Shown: positions 7,406 through 17,205, counted from the stretch's first letter. The stretch is 62,386 nt of DNA from Streptomyces rochei (GCA_002155895.1 MUMD01000164.1:1-62386); one strand, 5' to 3'. The notes: a model not told the origin generated them from the letters alone. Numbers and translations: made by a program.

Positions 7406-9130
7406 ATGACAGGGGCACACGACGAGACGGCGAGGCTCACTCGACGGCCGGGTATCACCGAGGCCCTGGAGGCCCTGGGAACCGGTGCGTACCTCGTCGA
7501 CGAGCAGGGCCGCATCCTCGCCGCCAACAGCGGCGTCGAGCGGCTGCTGGGCCGCCGGGCCGAAGACCTCGTCGGGGAGGACGCCCATGAACTGCTGCAC
7601 CGCGGGGCCCAGGGGCAGCCGCTCCACGTCAGCCAGTGCGCCATGCGGCAGGCGTTCCACGCCGGTCAGCCGGCGCAGGGCGACGACGACTACTTCTCCC
7701 GGGCGGACGGCTCCGTCCTGCCCGTCTCCTGGCTCATCGTCCCGTACTCCTCGGGGGACCGCAGCCCCACCACACTGGTGATCTTCCACCCGCGAGAGCG
7801 GACGGGCTCCACCGAGCCGCGTCCGGAGGGAGCCGCGGAACCGCTGAGTGAACTGGAACGGCTGGCCCTCCTGGCCGAGACCACGTCCCGGCTGACCTCG
7901 ACCCTCAACGTCGACGAGATCCTGCGCCGGCTCGTGGACCTGGTTCTGCCCAGGCTCGCGGACTGGGCCGTCGTGGACCTCATCACGGAGCACGACGAAG
8001 TGTGGCGAACCGCCGTCGTCCAGTCGGAGGAGGGCCGCCTCGTGGCGCACGAAGAACTCCAAGGACCGATGCCGCCCGTGCCCGAACACTCACCGATGCC
8101 GTTGTCGCGCGCCCTGCGCGGGGTGGCCTCGGCGCTGGTCGATCCGGACGTCTACCACAGCCCTCCGGACTCCGGCATCGCCGTCGAGCAGCGCCGCCTG
8201 TTCGACGCCACCGGCATCCGCTCGGCCGTCGTCGTCCCCCTCCGCGGTACCCGCGAGGTACTGGGAGCCTTCACGCTGGGCCGGGCGGACAAGCCGGGCA
8301 ACTTCACCACCGCCGACCTGCCCCTGATCGAGGACATCGCCCGCCGTGCCAGTCTGGCGCTGGACAACGCGCGTCTCTACCAGCGCCAACGCGCGGTCGC
8401 CGAGACCATGCAGAACCACCTGCTGCCGCAGATGCCCCACGTGCCCGGACTGCAGCTGGCCGTGCGCTACCTGCCGGCCCCCGACGCCTCCCAGGTGGGC
8501 GGGGACTGGTACGACGCCTTCAGTCTGTCCGACGGCGCGACCGCGCTGGCCATCGGCGACGTGGTCGGTCACGACCTGGAGGCCACGGCCGGTATGGCCC
8601 AGCTGCGCAACATGCTGCGCGCCTACGCGTGGTCCCAGCAGACACCGCCCAGCCGGATCGTGGAGCGTCTGGACGAGGCGATCATGCCGATCACCGACGT
8701 CTCGATGGCCACGCTGGTCTGCGCCCGGGTCTCCCGGACGAGCAACGGGACCTGGCAGCTGACCTGGTCCAACGCCGGGCACCCCCCGCCGCTGCTCGTC
8801 ACCCGTGACGGCCTGACCGAGTACCTCACCGACGGGCACAGCCTGCTGCTGGGGACGGGAGTCAGCGTGCGCCGCCCCGACGCCACGGTTCAGCTGCCAC
8901 CCGGCTGCACACTGCTGCTGTACACCGACGGCCTCATCGAGGCACCCGGCCGAACCATCGACGACGGTCTGGACCGCTTGAGACATCACGCCGCCGCCCT
9001 CGCGCACCGCCCGCTGCCCTCCTTCACCGATCAGCTCCTGCGCCGGGTCCAGCCCCCCGGACTCGACGACGTCGCCCTCCTCACCCTGCGCACCCCGAAG
9101 GAATCCCGGCCGGGCAGCGCTCCGCGGTGA
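7406..9130 (+). CDS. PAS-GAF-SpoIIE sensory serine phosphatase
   Basis: A soluble 574-aa protein. A PAS domain lies at about 15-130 ('GAYLVDEQGRILAANSGVE'), a GAF domain at about 150-330 and a PP2C/SpoIIE domain from about 335 to 565. The SpoIIE part has 'GGDWYD' (365-370), 'AIGDVVGHD', 'SNAGHPPP', 'YTDGLIEAPG' and C-terminal 'LDDVALLTL'. The two sensory domains probably gate dephosphorylation of a STAS partner. GGGAGGAG lies 8 nt before the ATG. No RsbW domain or STAS gene is attached, unlike the locus at 56-62 kb. The GAF-ANTAR gene follows 182 bp later. Confidence 0.92.
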   Translation: MTGAHDETARLTRRPGITEALEALGTGAYLVDEQGRILAANSGVERLLGRRAEDLVGEDAHELLHRGAQGQPLHVSQCAMRQAFHAGQPAQGDDDYFSRADGSVLPVSWLIVPYSSGDRSPTTLVIFHPRERTGSTEPRPEGAAEPLSELERLALLAETTSRLTSTLNVDEILRRLVDLVLPRLADWAVVDLITEHDEVWRTAVVQSEEGRLVAHEELQGPMPPVPEHSPMPLSRALRGVASALVDPDVYHSPPDSGIAVEQRRLFDATGIRSAVVVPLRGTREVLGAFTLGRADKPGNFTTADLPLIEDIARRASLALDNARLYQRQRAVAETMQNHLLPQMPHVPGLQLAVRYLPAPDASQVGGDWYDAFSLSDGATALAIGDVVGHDLEATAGMAQLRNMLRAYAWSQQTPPSRIVERLDEAIMPITDVSMATLVCARVSRTSNGTWQLTWSNAGHPPPLLVTRDGLTEYLTDGHSLLLGTGVSVRRPDATVQLPPGCTLLLYTDGLIEAPGRTIDDGLDRLRHHAAALAHRPLPSFTDQLLRRVQPPGLDDVALLTLRTPKESRPGSAPR

Positions 9131-9312
9131 ACGAGCGGCGGCCCGGCGGTCCCCGCCGGCGGGGAGGCCGCTGACCAGCGGCGACTGCGGGCGCCTCGCG
9201 CGGCACGCCCGTGCGTGATGGAGTGGGGGTGTCAGCGTCCGTCCCCGCGCGGGCACCGGGACCGGGGCGGTGACGGACCGTGCTGTCGGGGCCGGGAAGG
9301 GTACAGAGCAGT

Positions 9313-10041
9313 ATGAGTGACAAGACGTCCCGACCACCGGACATGACATCCCTGCTGCTGGAGACCGACTCGCTGGAGCGGTTCCTCCAGGCCTTGGTGG
9401 AGAACGCCCTGGCCACGGCACCCGCCGCGCACGGCGCGGGCCTCACCCTGGAGCGTCAGCACCGGCCGACGACCGTGGTGAGCGCCGGAACGGGCGCTCC
9501 CGACCTGGACGAGGCCCAGTACGGGCAGGACGACGGCCCCTGTCTCCGGGCTCTGCGTACGGGCCAGGAGATCATCGTGGAGGACATGCTGGGCGAGGAG
9601 CGATGGGGACCCTACCCGGCCTACGCCGTGGCTTGCGGTACGCGCTCTTCGGTCTCCTTGCCGGTCGCTCCCGGCACGCACACGGCAGGCGCCCTCAACC
9701 TGTACTTCGCCGAGGCGGCGGGCTTCTCCGACGTCGGCCTCCACGACCTGCGCACCCTGGCAGCCGAGGCCACCGGGGCGATCGCTCTGGCCCAGCGCCT
9801 CGCGGACGCCGAGGCGTACGCCACCGACCTCCAGCGGGCGATGCGGTCCCGCAGCGCCATCGACCAGGCCATCGGCGTGATCATGGCGCAACAGCGCTGT
9901 TCGGCTGAGGACGCCTTCGACCTGCTGCGCAAGGCGTCCCAGCACCGCAACGTCAAGATGCGCGACCTGTGCGTGGAACTCCTGACCAACATCGCAGGGA
10001 AGCCGCCTCCGGAGGGAACGGCACTCCCTCCCCGGCCCTGA
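9313..10041 (+). CDS. GAF-ANTAR domain antiterminator-type regulator
   Basis: A 242-aa protein. A GAF domain (about 15-165, with 'YGQDDGPCLRALRTG') is followed by an ANTAR domain (about 176-228, 'RSAIDQAIGVIMAQQRCSAEDAFDLLRKASQHRN'-type three-helix fold). ANTAR binds paired hairpins in nascent RNA to prevent termination, so this is a predicted ligand- or redox-gated antiterminator. I chose the ATG at 9313; a GTG/CTG-type start upstream would add only low-complexity residues. It follows the PAS-SpoIIE gene and may be co-transcribed, though the 182-bp gap weakens that. Confidence 0.85.
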   Translation: MSDKTSRPPDMTSLLLETDSLERFLQALVENALATAPAAHGAGLTLERQHRPTTVVSAGTGAPDLDEAQYGQDDGPCLRALRTGQEIIVEDMLGEERWGPYPAYAVACGTRSSVSLPVAPGTHTAGALNLYFAEAAGFSDVGLHDLRTLAAEATGAIALAQRLADAEAYATDLQRAMRSRSAIDQAIGVIMAQQRCSAEDAFDLLRKASQHRNVKMRDLCVELLTNIAGKPPPEGTALPPRP

Positions 10042-10158
10042 GGAACGCCGCGACGGCCAGGTGGCCGGCGGGCGAGGGGCCCGCACGCTCGCACGGCAGG
10101 TGAGTCGACACATCGACAGAAGTTCCCTGGGGCGTCGGCTCCCCTGCGGGACGTGGTC

Positions 10159-11034
10159 TCAGGCCAGGACAACCGGCCTCAGTACCTCTTCGCACCACTG
10201 CCGGAAGCCGGTCGGGGAGGGCTGGGCGGAGTGGTGCTCGGCGTCGTACGCGCCGTCGATCTGGGCCGCGGCCATGTCGACCAGGCCCTGCGCCCAGCCC
10301 TCGCTGGCCCCGCGGCTCACAGCCGCCTCCTTGTACGCGTCCAGGGGGACCGGCCGGCAACGGACCGGGCGCTCCAGGACCTCGGACATGATCCGAGCCA
10401 TGTCGTCGGGGGAGAGGCGGTCGGGGCTGACCAGGGGGACGCCGGCCTGACCGTTCCAGGAGTCGTCGAGCAGCAGTCGCACGGCCGCCGCGGCGATGTC
10501 GCGGGTGGCGATCGTCGCGAGGACCCGGTCCGCCCGCGACGGGAGGTGGAACGTGCCCTGATCCCTGATCGAATCGGCCTGCCCGAGCAGGTTCTCCATG
10601 AAGGCCGCCGCCCGCAGCGCCCGGAAACCCACCCCCGTGGACTTGATCAGCTCGTCCTTGGCCACGGACGCCGTCAGGTGCCCGGCGTTCTTCTCGATCC
10701 CGGTGCCCAGGGTCGATACCGCGACGACGCGCTCGACCCCGTGACGGGTGATCGCCTCGCACGCGGGACGGGTCCAGTCCAGGTAGTGCCGTTCGACGCT
10801 GTCCGCCCGGGGGTCCGGCGGCACCAGCCAGAACACGCTGTCCGCGCCGGCGAACGCCTCCATGACGACATCGCGGTCGCCGTGCGAGCCGGGGACCACG
10901 TCGACACGCTCGCGCACCCGGGCGGAGAGCCGGGAAGGGTCACGGGCTATCACGCGGACCTGCCGCTCGCCGTCGAGCAGGGCGTCGAGAACCTGTCGGC
11001 CGATCTGGCCGGTGGGAGTGGTGATGACAATCAT
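10159..11034 (-). CDS. NmrA-like NAD(P)-binding oxidoreductase
   Basis: A 291-aa atypical SDR. It begins 'MIVITTPTGQIGRQVLDALL', with the Rossmann glycine motif (TPTGQIG) of NmrA/QorB-type proteins, and has 'VVAVSTLG' and 'LRAAAFMENLL' downstream. The classical YxxxK is absent, as expected for NmrA members, which sense NADP redox state or reduce quinones. It is divergent from the LysR gene (93 bp between starts), which most likely controls it. Confidence 0.88.
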   Translation of the reverse strand: MIVITTPTGQIGRQVLDALLDGERQVRVIARDPSRLSARVRERVDVVPGSHGDRDVVMEAFAGADSVFWLVPPDPRADSVERHYLDWTRPACEAITRHGVERVVAVSTLGTGIEKNAGHLTASVAKDELIKSTGVGFRALRAAAFMENLLGQADSIRDQGTFHLPSRADRVLATIATRDIAAAAVRLLLDDSWNGQAGVPLVSPDRLSPDDMARIMSEVLERPVRCRPVPLDAYKEAAVSRGASEGWAQGLVDMAAAQIDGAYDAEHHSAQPSPTGFRQWCEEVLRPVVLA

Positions 11035-11127
11035 GGAAGAAGCATCTGCCCCGGCCCGTCACGACGGAAGGATCGCAGTGGTCCGGCTTGTTACCCTCAG
11101 GGACATACCGGTTGGAGGTGTCAGGCC

Positions 11128-11976
11128 GTGGAGTCACGCCCCCTGCGCTATTTCGTCGCCGTAGCCGAGGAACTGAACTTCGCCCGTGCGGCAGAACGCC
11201 TCGGCATCTCCGCCCCGCCGCTGTCCCGCGCCATCCGCAACCTCGAAGCGGAGCTGGGCGTCACCCTCTTCGAACGCACCACGCACAGCGTCGCACTGAC
11301 CCCGGCCGGCACCGTGCTGCTGGCGGAGGCGCGGACCGCGCTGGACGCCTTGCACGCAGCCGGGCGCCGCGCCCAACGCGCCGCCGAGCCGAAGTTGGTG
11401 CTCGCCGTGAAGGCCGACGGCGACGGGGGCCTGCTGGAGTCCATCCTCGCCCGCTACGCCGCCGAACCCGAGGCGGAGCCGGTCACGATCCGCCTCTCCG
11501 GCTGGCGCGACCAGCCCAGCCTGCTGCGCCGGGGCGAAGCCGACGCGGCCCTGATCTACGAACCGTTCGACCGCACGGGCCTCGACGCGGAACCGGTCAC
11601 CGTCGAACGCCGCCTGGCCGCGCTCCCGGCCGGCCATCCCCTGGCCGCCCATGACCGCGTCGCTCTAGCGGATATCGGTCTCCCGCGCACCGAGCACGAC
11701 GCGCAGGGCTGCCTGGCCCGCCAACTCGACGCCATCGTCGACCGATACGCGATCCAGGACCTCGCCCAACTGCTCAAACTCGTCGAACTCGGGGACATCG
11801 TCACCCTGCTCCCGGAATCCGTCTGCGCCCGTTACCCGCGCCCGGGCGTCGAGTACCGCGAGGTCCCGGACGCACCCCCGGCCACCCTGTCGATCGCCTG
11901 GCCCCAACAGTCCCGCTCCAGGGCGACTGCGGCGCTGGTCCGCACCGCGACATCGGTGGGCGGTGCACACGGATAG
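11128..11976 (+). CDS. LysR-family transcriptional regulator
   Basis: A 282-aa protein with the N-terminal winged helix 'LRYFVAVAEELNFARAAERLGISAPPLSRAIRNLE'-type signature within residues 1-60, then a co-inducer-binding domain. It starts at the GTG at 11128, with GGAGG 9 nt upstream. It is divergent from the NmrA-like gene, the usual arrangement for LysR control of a neighbouring oxidoreductase. The substrate domain is short but complete, ending in 'TATSVGGAHG'. Confidence 0.9.
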   Translation: MESRPLRYFVAVAEELNFARAAERLGISAPPLSRAIRNLEAELGVTLFERTTHSVALTPAGTVLLAEARTALDALHAAGRRAQRAAEPKLVLAVKADGDGGLLESILARYAAEPEAEPVTIRLSGWRDQPSLLRRGEADAALIYEPFDRTGLDAEPVTVERRLAALPAGHPLAAHDRVALADIGLPRTEHDAQGCLARQLDAIVDRYAIQDLAQLLKLVELGDIVTLLPESVCARYPRPGVEYREVPDAPPATLSIAWPQQSRSRATAALVRTATSVGGAHG

Positions 11977-12038
11977 TCACCCCCCTGGGAGGAGGACGGC
12001 ACCCCGCAAGCAGCGGGCCTGCCGCCCTCCTCCACCCC

Positions 12039-12080
12039 CTACCGGGGTAGTACCTCCACTTTGGCTCCCGGGTATGACGC
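12039..12080 (+). promoter_or_regulatory. Composite operator/promoter motif of the FtsX ABC operon (copy 1)
   Basis: The dyad CTACCGGGGTAG (12039-12050) is followed after 10 nt by TTGGCTCCCGGGTATGACGC (12061-12080). Nearly the same composite occurs at 23877-23917, upstream of the NarL-type two-component genes. Two co-occurring blocks at similar spacing in two promoters argue for a shared regulator, most simply the response regulator at 25352-26026. The mapping to that protein is inferred. Confidence 0.6.
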
Positions 12081-12145
12081 CCAGCGCGCAGCCGCCCCCG
12101 CACTGTGTAGCCCGTCGGAACGAGAAGATCGCGAAAGGGCAGAAC

Positions 12146-12964
12146 ATGGGGCTACGCAAGGGCAAGCGGCGGACGCCGGACGAGCGGCCGGCGGCTCCGG
12201 CCACCACCCCCGATCTCGCCGTCGAACTGCGCGGTGTGCAGCGTCGGTACGGCCGTGGAGCGGGGACCGTGCACGCCCTCGCCGGTGTCGACCTGGCTCT
12301 CCCCAGGGGAACCTTCACCGCGGTCATGGGCCCGTCCGGGTCCGGGAAGTCCACCTTCCTGCAGTGCGCCGCCGGGCTCGACAGGCCCACGGCCGGATCG
12401 GTGGTCCTGGGCGGCACGGAGATCACCGGAATGGACGAGGACGAGCTGACCGAGCTTAGGCGCAGCCGCCTCGGTTTCGTCTTCCAGGCGTTCAACCTGC
12501 TGCCCTCACTGACCGTGGAACAGAACGTGCTGCTGCCGATGCGGCTGGCCGGGGAGCGCCAGGACCGCCGCCGGGCCGCCGAGGTGCTCGCGCGGGTCGG
12601 GCTCGCCGACAAGGCACGGCGCCGGCCCGGCGAACTCTCCGGCGGCCAGCAGCAGCGCGTGGCCGTCGCCCGCGCGCTGGTCACCCACCCCGACGTGATC
12701 TTCGCCGACGAGCCGACCGGCGCCCTCGACACCGGCACCGCCGCCGAGGTCCTCGGCCTGCTCCGGCACGCGGTGGACACCCTCGGCGCCACCGTTGTCA
12801 TGGTCACCCACGACCCGGTCGCGGCAGCCTGGGCGGACCGCGTGCTGTTCCTCGCCGACGGCGCCTTCGCCGACCACCTCGAACGGGGTTCGGCGGAACA
12901 GATCGCGGCGCGGATGACCGAGCTGACCTCCCGTACGGGTGCGATGGCAGGTGCGGTGGCATGA
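12146..12964 (+). CDS. ABC transporter ATP-binding protein (MacB/LolD type)
   Basis: A 272-aa ATPase. Walker A 'GPSGSGKST' is at 62-70, Q-loop 'FVFQAFNLLP' at about 111-120, signature 'LSGGQQQR' at 164-171, Walker B 'VIFADEP' at 184-190 and the switch His in 'MVTHDP'. A 24-residue basic leader precedes the domain. The ATG at 12146 has GAAAGGG 6 nt upstream. Its stop overlaps the FtsX permease start (ATGA), so the two are translationally coupled subunits. Relatives export or detoxify cell-envelope-active compounds. Confidence 0.95.
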   Translation: MGLRKGKRRTPDERPAAPATTPDLAVELRGVQRRYGRGAGTVHALAGVDLALPRGTFTAVMGPSGSGKSTFLQCAAGLDRPTAGSVVLGGTEITGMDEDELTELRRSRLGFVFQAFNLLPSLTVEQNVLLPMRLAGERQDRRRAAEVLARVGLADKARRRPGELSGGQQQRVAVARALVTHPDVIFADEPTGALDTGTAAEVLGLLRHAVDTLGATVVMVTHDPVAAAWADRVLFLADGAFADHLERGSAEQIAARMTELTSRTGAMAGAVA

Positions 12965-15495
12965 GGCGTCCCAATGGACTCGCCCGGGAGGCCGTCCGCT
13001 TCAAGCCCGCGTCCTTCGCGGGGACCTTCCTCGCGCTCTTGATGTCCGCACTGATCGTCGCGGCCTGCGGAATCCTGCTGGAGACCAGCCTGCGCGCGTC
13101 GGTGCCGGCGCAGCGGTACGCGAACGCGCCGGTCGTCGCGGCCGCGGACCAGTACGAGTACGTCGTCACGGGCAGCGGCGAGGACGAGGAGAGGGAGGCC
13201 GTCCCGCTGCCGGACACCGCCCGGCTGGACACCGGACTGACGGCCAGGGCCGCGGAGGTGCCGGGTGCGGCCGGCGCCGTCGCGGACTTCACCTTCCCGG
13301 TGCGCCCTGCGCCCGACGGGGCGGCTCCCGCTACCCGCGGACTGCCTGCCGAGGGAGGTGCGCTCACCGCGCACGGATGGGGCGCCCACGTCTTCACCGG
13401 TACCGAGCTGACCGACGGCTCCGCGCCCGGCGCGGGCGAGGTCGTGCTCGACGCGGGTACGGCCCGCGCCGCGAAGGCCGCCGTGGGCGACACCGTCCTG
13501 CTGCAGACCGCCTCCGGACAACACGACTTCCGCGTCGCCGGCGTCGCCAGGGCCGGAGCCGCGGACATCGCCCGCACCGCCGGAGCCCTGGTCTGGTTCG
13601 CCGACTCCCAGGCACCCGAGCTGGCCGGGCACCCCGGCAAGGCCGACGCCATCGCCGTGCTGGCGGAGGACGGCACGGACGCCGACGCGCTCGCCGACGC
13701 GGTGCGGAAGGCGCTGGCCGGTTCCGGCGCCGAGGTGCACACCGGTGACGACCGCGGCGTCGTCGAGGACCCCGGCCTCGGCTACGCCAAGGTCACCCTG
13801 TTCGGCATCGGCGGCTCCTTCGGCGGCATCGCCGCCATCGTCGCCGTCCTCACCGCGGCCGGGACCGTGGCCCTGTCCGTGTCCCAACGGGCCCGTGAGT
13901 TCGCGCTGCTGCGCGCCGTCGGCGCCACCCCGCGGCAGGTCCGCCGGGCCGTCGCCTCCGAGGCACTGCTCATCGCGCCACTCGCCGGGATCCTCGGCTG
14001 CCTGCCCGGCATGGGGCTCGCGCACTGGTGGTTCGGGGAGCTGAAGGACCGAGGGGCCGTCCCGCACGCCGTGGACCTGCACGTGTCCGCGCTGCCCCTG
14101 CTCGCCGCCGTCGTCGTCGGACTGCTCACCGCGCTCGCTGCCGGATGGGCGGCCGGCCGCCGGCCCGCCAGGATCAAGCCCGGACAGGCGCTCGCCGAGG
14201 CGTCGGTGGAGCGGCTGCGGCCCGGCCTGATCCGCACGACGCTGGGCATCGCCGCCCTCGTCGGCGGCGGAGTCCTCACCGGCGTCTCCGCCAGTTCCGC
14301 GGGAGACGACGCGGCGGGCGCCGCCCTCGGCGTCGTCATGCTCTTCATGCTCGCCGTCGCGCTGCTCGGCCCGCTGGTGGCACGGCTGAGCGCGGGCGTC
14401 TTCGGGCTTCCGCTGCGCGGGGCGGGCCCGGCGGCCCAGCTCGCCGCCGCCAACTCCCGTACCAACGCGCGCCGCCTCGCCTCCGCGATCACCCCGATCG
14501 TGCTCGCCATGGCCTTCGCCTCCACCCTCGTCTTCATGCACACGAGCGAGAGCCGGGCCGCCGACAGGCAACTGCGCGCGGGCATCACCGCGGACCACGT
14601 GGTCACGGACCCGGCCGGGCTTCCGGTGGGCGCGGTGGCGCAGGCGGCGCGGGCACCGGGTGTGGACACGGCCGTCGGCCTGCTGAACACCCAGGTGCTG
14701 GTGCCGATCGGCTCCGGCGAGTTCAAGTCGCTGCAGGGCGCGGCGACCCAGGGAGTCAGCGGCTCGGGCGCCGAACTCGCGAAGGTGCAGGACCTGGACG
14801 TACGCGAGGGCAGCCTCGACCGGCTCGATCAGGACCGTATCGCCATCGACAGGACCCTGGCGCACTCGGCGGACGTCGGCGTCGGCGACCGGCTTCCGCT
14901 CCACCTCCCCGACGGCACGAAGGCTCGCCCCGAGGTCGTCGCGGTCTACGGCCGCGGACTCGGCCTGGCCACGGTGACCATGGACCGGGCGTCCCTCGCC
15001 GGCCATGTCACCTCGGGCTTCGACAGCACGCTGCTGGTGAGCGGTGGCTCGGCGAAGTCGCTCACCGCCCTGGGCCAGGTCACCGACGCCACCGGCTACG
15101 CCACCGAGAAGAGCCTCGACGCGGAACTGGGCGCCTGGATGAACAACACCATGGCCTCGGTCCTCGGTGGCTTCGCCGCCATCGCCGCCGTCAACACGCT
15201 GGTGATGACGGTCCTGGACCGCCGTCGCGAACTGGGCGTCCTGCGCCTGGTGGGAACCACCCGACGCCAGGTCCTGACGATGCTCGGCTGGGAGAGCCTG
15301 CTGGTCTCCGCGGCGGGGCTGGTCATCGGCTCCGCGATCGCCGCGGCCACCCTGATCCCGATGATGCGCGGCGTCACCGGCCAGGCGCCCTACGCGCCAC
15401 CGCTGCTGTACGGCTCCTTCGCGGTCGCCGGTGTGGGCCTGGCCCTTCTCGCGGTGACGCTGCCGGCCGCGGCGGCGCTGCGCCGCCGCACGTAG
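12961..15495 (+). CDS. FtsX-family ABC transporter permease
   Basis: An 844-aa permease with ten predicted TM helices. One N-terminal helix at about 17-40 precedes a large extracytoplasmic domain (about 45-270). An FtsX block of three helices follows ('LLRAVGATPRQVRRAV' coupling loop), then a central helix pair, a second periplasmic domain, and a terminal FtsX block with 'LGVLRLVGTTRRQVL'. Two FtsX_N/FtsX modules in one chain is the actinobacterial MacB-like layout. It starts inside the ATPase stop. A 309-bp gap follows before the MFS gene. Confidence 0.93.
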   Translation: MRRPNGLAREAVRFKPASFAGTFLALLMSALIVAACGILLETSLRASVPAQRYANAPVVAAADQYEYVVTGSGEDEEREAVPLPDTARLDTGLTARAAEVPGAAGAVADFTFPVRPAPDGAAPATRGLPAEGGALTAHGWGAHVFTGTELTDGSAPGAGEVVLDAGTARAAKAAVGDTVLLQTASGQHDFRVAGVARAGAADIARTAGALVWFADSQAPELAGHPGKADAIAVLAEDGTDADALADAVRKALAGSGAEVHTGDDRGVVEDPGLGYAKVTLFGIGGSFGGIAAIVAVLTAAGTVALSVSQRAREFALLRAVGATPRQVRRAVASEALLIAPLAGILGCLPGMGLAHWWFGELKDRGAVPHAVDLHVSALPLLAAVVVGLLTALAAGWAAGRRPARIKPGQALAEASVERLRPGLIRTTLGIAALVGGGVLTGVSASSAGDDAAGAALGVVMLFMLAVALLGPLVARLSAGVFGLPLRGAGPAAQLAAANSRTNARRLASAITPIVLAMAFASTLVFMHTSESRAADRQLRAGITADHVVTDPAGLPVGAVAQAARAPGVDTAVGLLNTQVLVPIGSGEFKSLQGAATQGVSGSGAELAKVQDLDVREGSLDRLDQDRIAIDRTLAHSADVGVGDRLPLHLPDGTKARPEVVAVYGRGLGLATVTMDRASLAGHVTSGFDSTLLVSGGSAKSLTALGQVTDATGYATEKSLDAELGAWMNNTMASVLGGFAAIAAVNTLVMTVLDRRRELGVLRLVGTTRRQVLTMLGWESLLVSAAGLVIGSAIAAATLIPMMRGVTGQAPYAPPLLYGSFAVAGVGLALLAVTLPAAAALRRRT

Positions 15496-15804
15496 AGCCC
15501 GCACAACCGGCGGCGCGCCGGGCCGGGGGTCGGGTGCGCGTAGGTCTCGCGGTACTCCCGGCAGTGCTCGTCGCGCCGTCGGTGCTCGCCGCGCCGGCAG
15601 CGCTCGCCGCACCGGCCGTGAGCCTCCTCGGCCGTATGTCAGCCGACTCCACCGGCCATGCCGACTCCACAGCCCGGCGACGACCGGGACCGGCCACGCC
15701 CTGCGCACCGGTCGCCACCGGCGCCGGTCGCGCGCCGGTGCCGCCGGCACGGCCTCGCGTGCGGCCGGCCTCCCGCTCGCCCGGCACCAACGGAAGGGAC
15801 ACTC
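15496..15804. other. Intergenic region with an 18-bp imperfect triple repeat
   Basis: No convincing gene. The region holds three imperfect 18-bp units at 15564-15617 (GTGCTCGCCGCGCCGGCA-like). Read in one plus frame they would encode a hydrophobic Val/Leu/Ala/Pro repeat resembling a signal peptide, but that frame has no stop before the downstream gene and no clear start signal. The ribosome site of the MFS gene is at the right end (GGAAGGG near 15791). Confidence 0.5.
15564..15617 (+). repeat. Three tandem imperfect 18-bp units
   Basis: The units occupy 15564-15581, 15582-15599 and 15600-15617. They differ from each other at two to five positions and share the core GCTCGYCGCRCCG. They are intergenic, between the FtsX permease and MFS genes. 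Confidence 0.7.
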
Positions 15805-17205
15805 ATGACCACAGCCCTGGCTCCTCCTCCACTCCGCATGGGAAGAGCCGCCGTCGCGGCCCTCGGCATGCTGGCGATCTCGACCGGCGCCCTGGAGTCG
15901 GTCGTGGCGCCGACGCTCCCGCTCCTCCAACGCGAGCTGGGCATGAGTCCGGCCGAAGGGGCGCTCCTCAACATCGTGCTCGCCATCACCGGCACGCTCG
16001 TCACACCGTTCGCGGGCAAGCTCGGGGACCGCTACGGAGGAAAGCGAGTCCTGATCCGGCTGATGGCGGTGGTCTCGGCCGGTGGCCTGGTGTCCGCGCT
16101 GGCGCCCAACCTTCCGGTGCTGCTGCTCGGCCAGATTCTGCAGGGGGCGATGGTGGGCGCACTGCCTCTGTCGTTCATCGTGGTGCGCAAGCACCTCCCC
16201 GCGGGAGAGTCCAAGGCGGCCATCGGGCTGGTCAGCGGGATGTTCGTGGGTGGCTCGATGGTGGGACTGCTGGCGGCCGGGCCCGTGGCGGAGGCGCTCT
16301 CCCGCCACTGGATGTTCGCGGTGCCGACCTTCGCGGTCATCGGGTTCACCCTGCTGGTGAACCGGCTGATGCCGTCCGATCCGCCGGGACGGTCGGACGG
16401 CGCCGGTATCGACTGGCCCGGCCTGCTTCTCCTGAGCGGGATCCTGGCCACCCTCATGCTCGTGTTCGCGATGGCGCCCGAAGCGGGCTCGCAGCCACTC
16501 GTGTTCGTCACCCTCATCGCGGTCCTGGCCGCCTTCGTGGCCGCATGGACGACCGTAGAACGTCGGGCGGCCGCGCCGATGATCGATCTGCGCATGCTGG
16601 CACGGCCCGAGATCTGGAAGGCGTGCGTGGTGACGTTCGTGATATGCCTCGGCACCGCGATGGGGGTCTACCTCGTTCCGCAGCTGCTCGACGCGTCCGG
16701 GGCCGGATACGGCTTCGGGTTGAGCGCCACGGAGATCGGCTTCGTCCTCCTCCCCGGCGCCGTGGCCGCGACGCTGGCCGGGCCGCTCGGCGGAATCGCG
16801 GAGCGGCGCTTCGGCTCGCGCATCGTGGTCACCACCGCGGCCGTCCTCATGGCCGCCGCCCTGCTCGCCCTGTCGGTCGCGCACTCCGAGGTCTGGCAGA
16901 TCGCCCTCGGCAAGGCGCTGATAGCGCTGGCCAACGGCCTGTGCGTCACGGCCATGGTGACCAGCATCGCCTCTTCCGTCGACGAAGGCGACACCGGCAT
17001 CGCCACCAGCCTGGTCCTGGTGACCCGCGTGCTGGGCTCCGCCGTGGGCGGCATGCTCGGCGGCGCTCTCCTCACCGCCAAGACCTCCTCCGGATCGGAG
17101 ATACCGGCCGAATCGGCCTTCACCAGCGGCTTCCTCATCGCAGGAGTCGTCGCGGTGCTGTCCCTGCTCGTCGTCCGCACCATGAACAAAGGAGTCAAGG
17201 CATGA
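15805..17205 (+). CDS. MFS drug-exporter-type transporter (DHA2-like)
   Basis: A 466-aa transporter of about 14 TM helices. It has 'LGDRYGGKRVLI' (MFS motif A) at about 72-83, the acidic residue and 'AAIGLVSGMFVGGSMVGLLAAGPV' motif-C-like helix, and a late 'VTRVLGSAVGGMLGG' helix. This is the DHA2/EmrB-like class of multidrug efflux pumps. GGAAGGG lies 6 nt before the ATG. Its stop overlaps the start of the FAD monooxygenase, so the two form a coupled pair that fits resistance to, or processing of, one compound. Confidence 0.9.
   Translation: MTTALAPPPLRMGRAAVAALGMLAISTGALESVVAPTLPLLQRELGMSPAEGALLNIVLAITGTLVTPFAGKLGDRYGGKRVLIRLMAVVSAGGLVSALAPNLPVLLLGQILQGAMVGALPLSFIVVRKHLPAGESKAAIGLVSGMFVGGSMVGLLAAGPVAEALSRHWMFAVPTFAVIGFTLLVNRLMPSDPPGRSDGAGIDWPGLLLLSGILATLMLVFAMAPEAGSQPLVFVTLIAVLAAFVAAWTTVERRAAAPMIDLRMLARPEIWKACVVTFVICLGTAMGVYLVPQLLDASGAGYGFGLSATEIGFVLLPGAVAATLAGPLGGIAERRFGSRIVVTTAAVLMAAALLALSVAHSEVWQIALGKALIALANGLCVTAMVTSIASSVDEGDTGIATSLVLVTRVLGSAVGGMLGGALLTAKTSSGSEIPAESAFTSGFLIAGVVAVLSLLVVRTMNKGVKA

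Noticed and set aside
14028-17201. Plus-strand open frame running into the FAD monooxygenase
   Set aside because: Overlaps the FtsX and MFS genes out of frame; only the part from 17202 has protein character.
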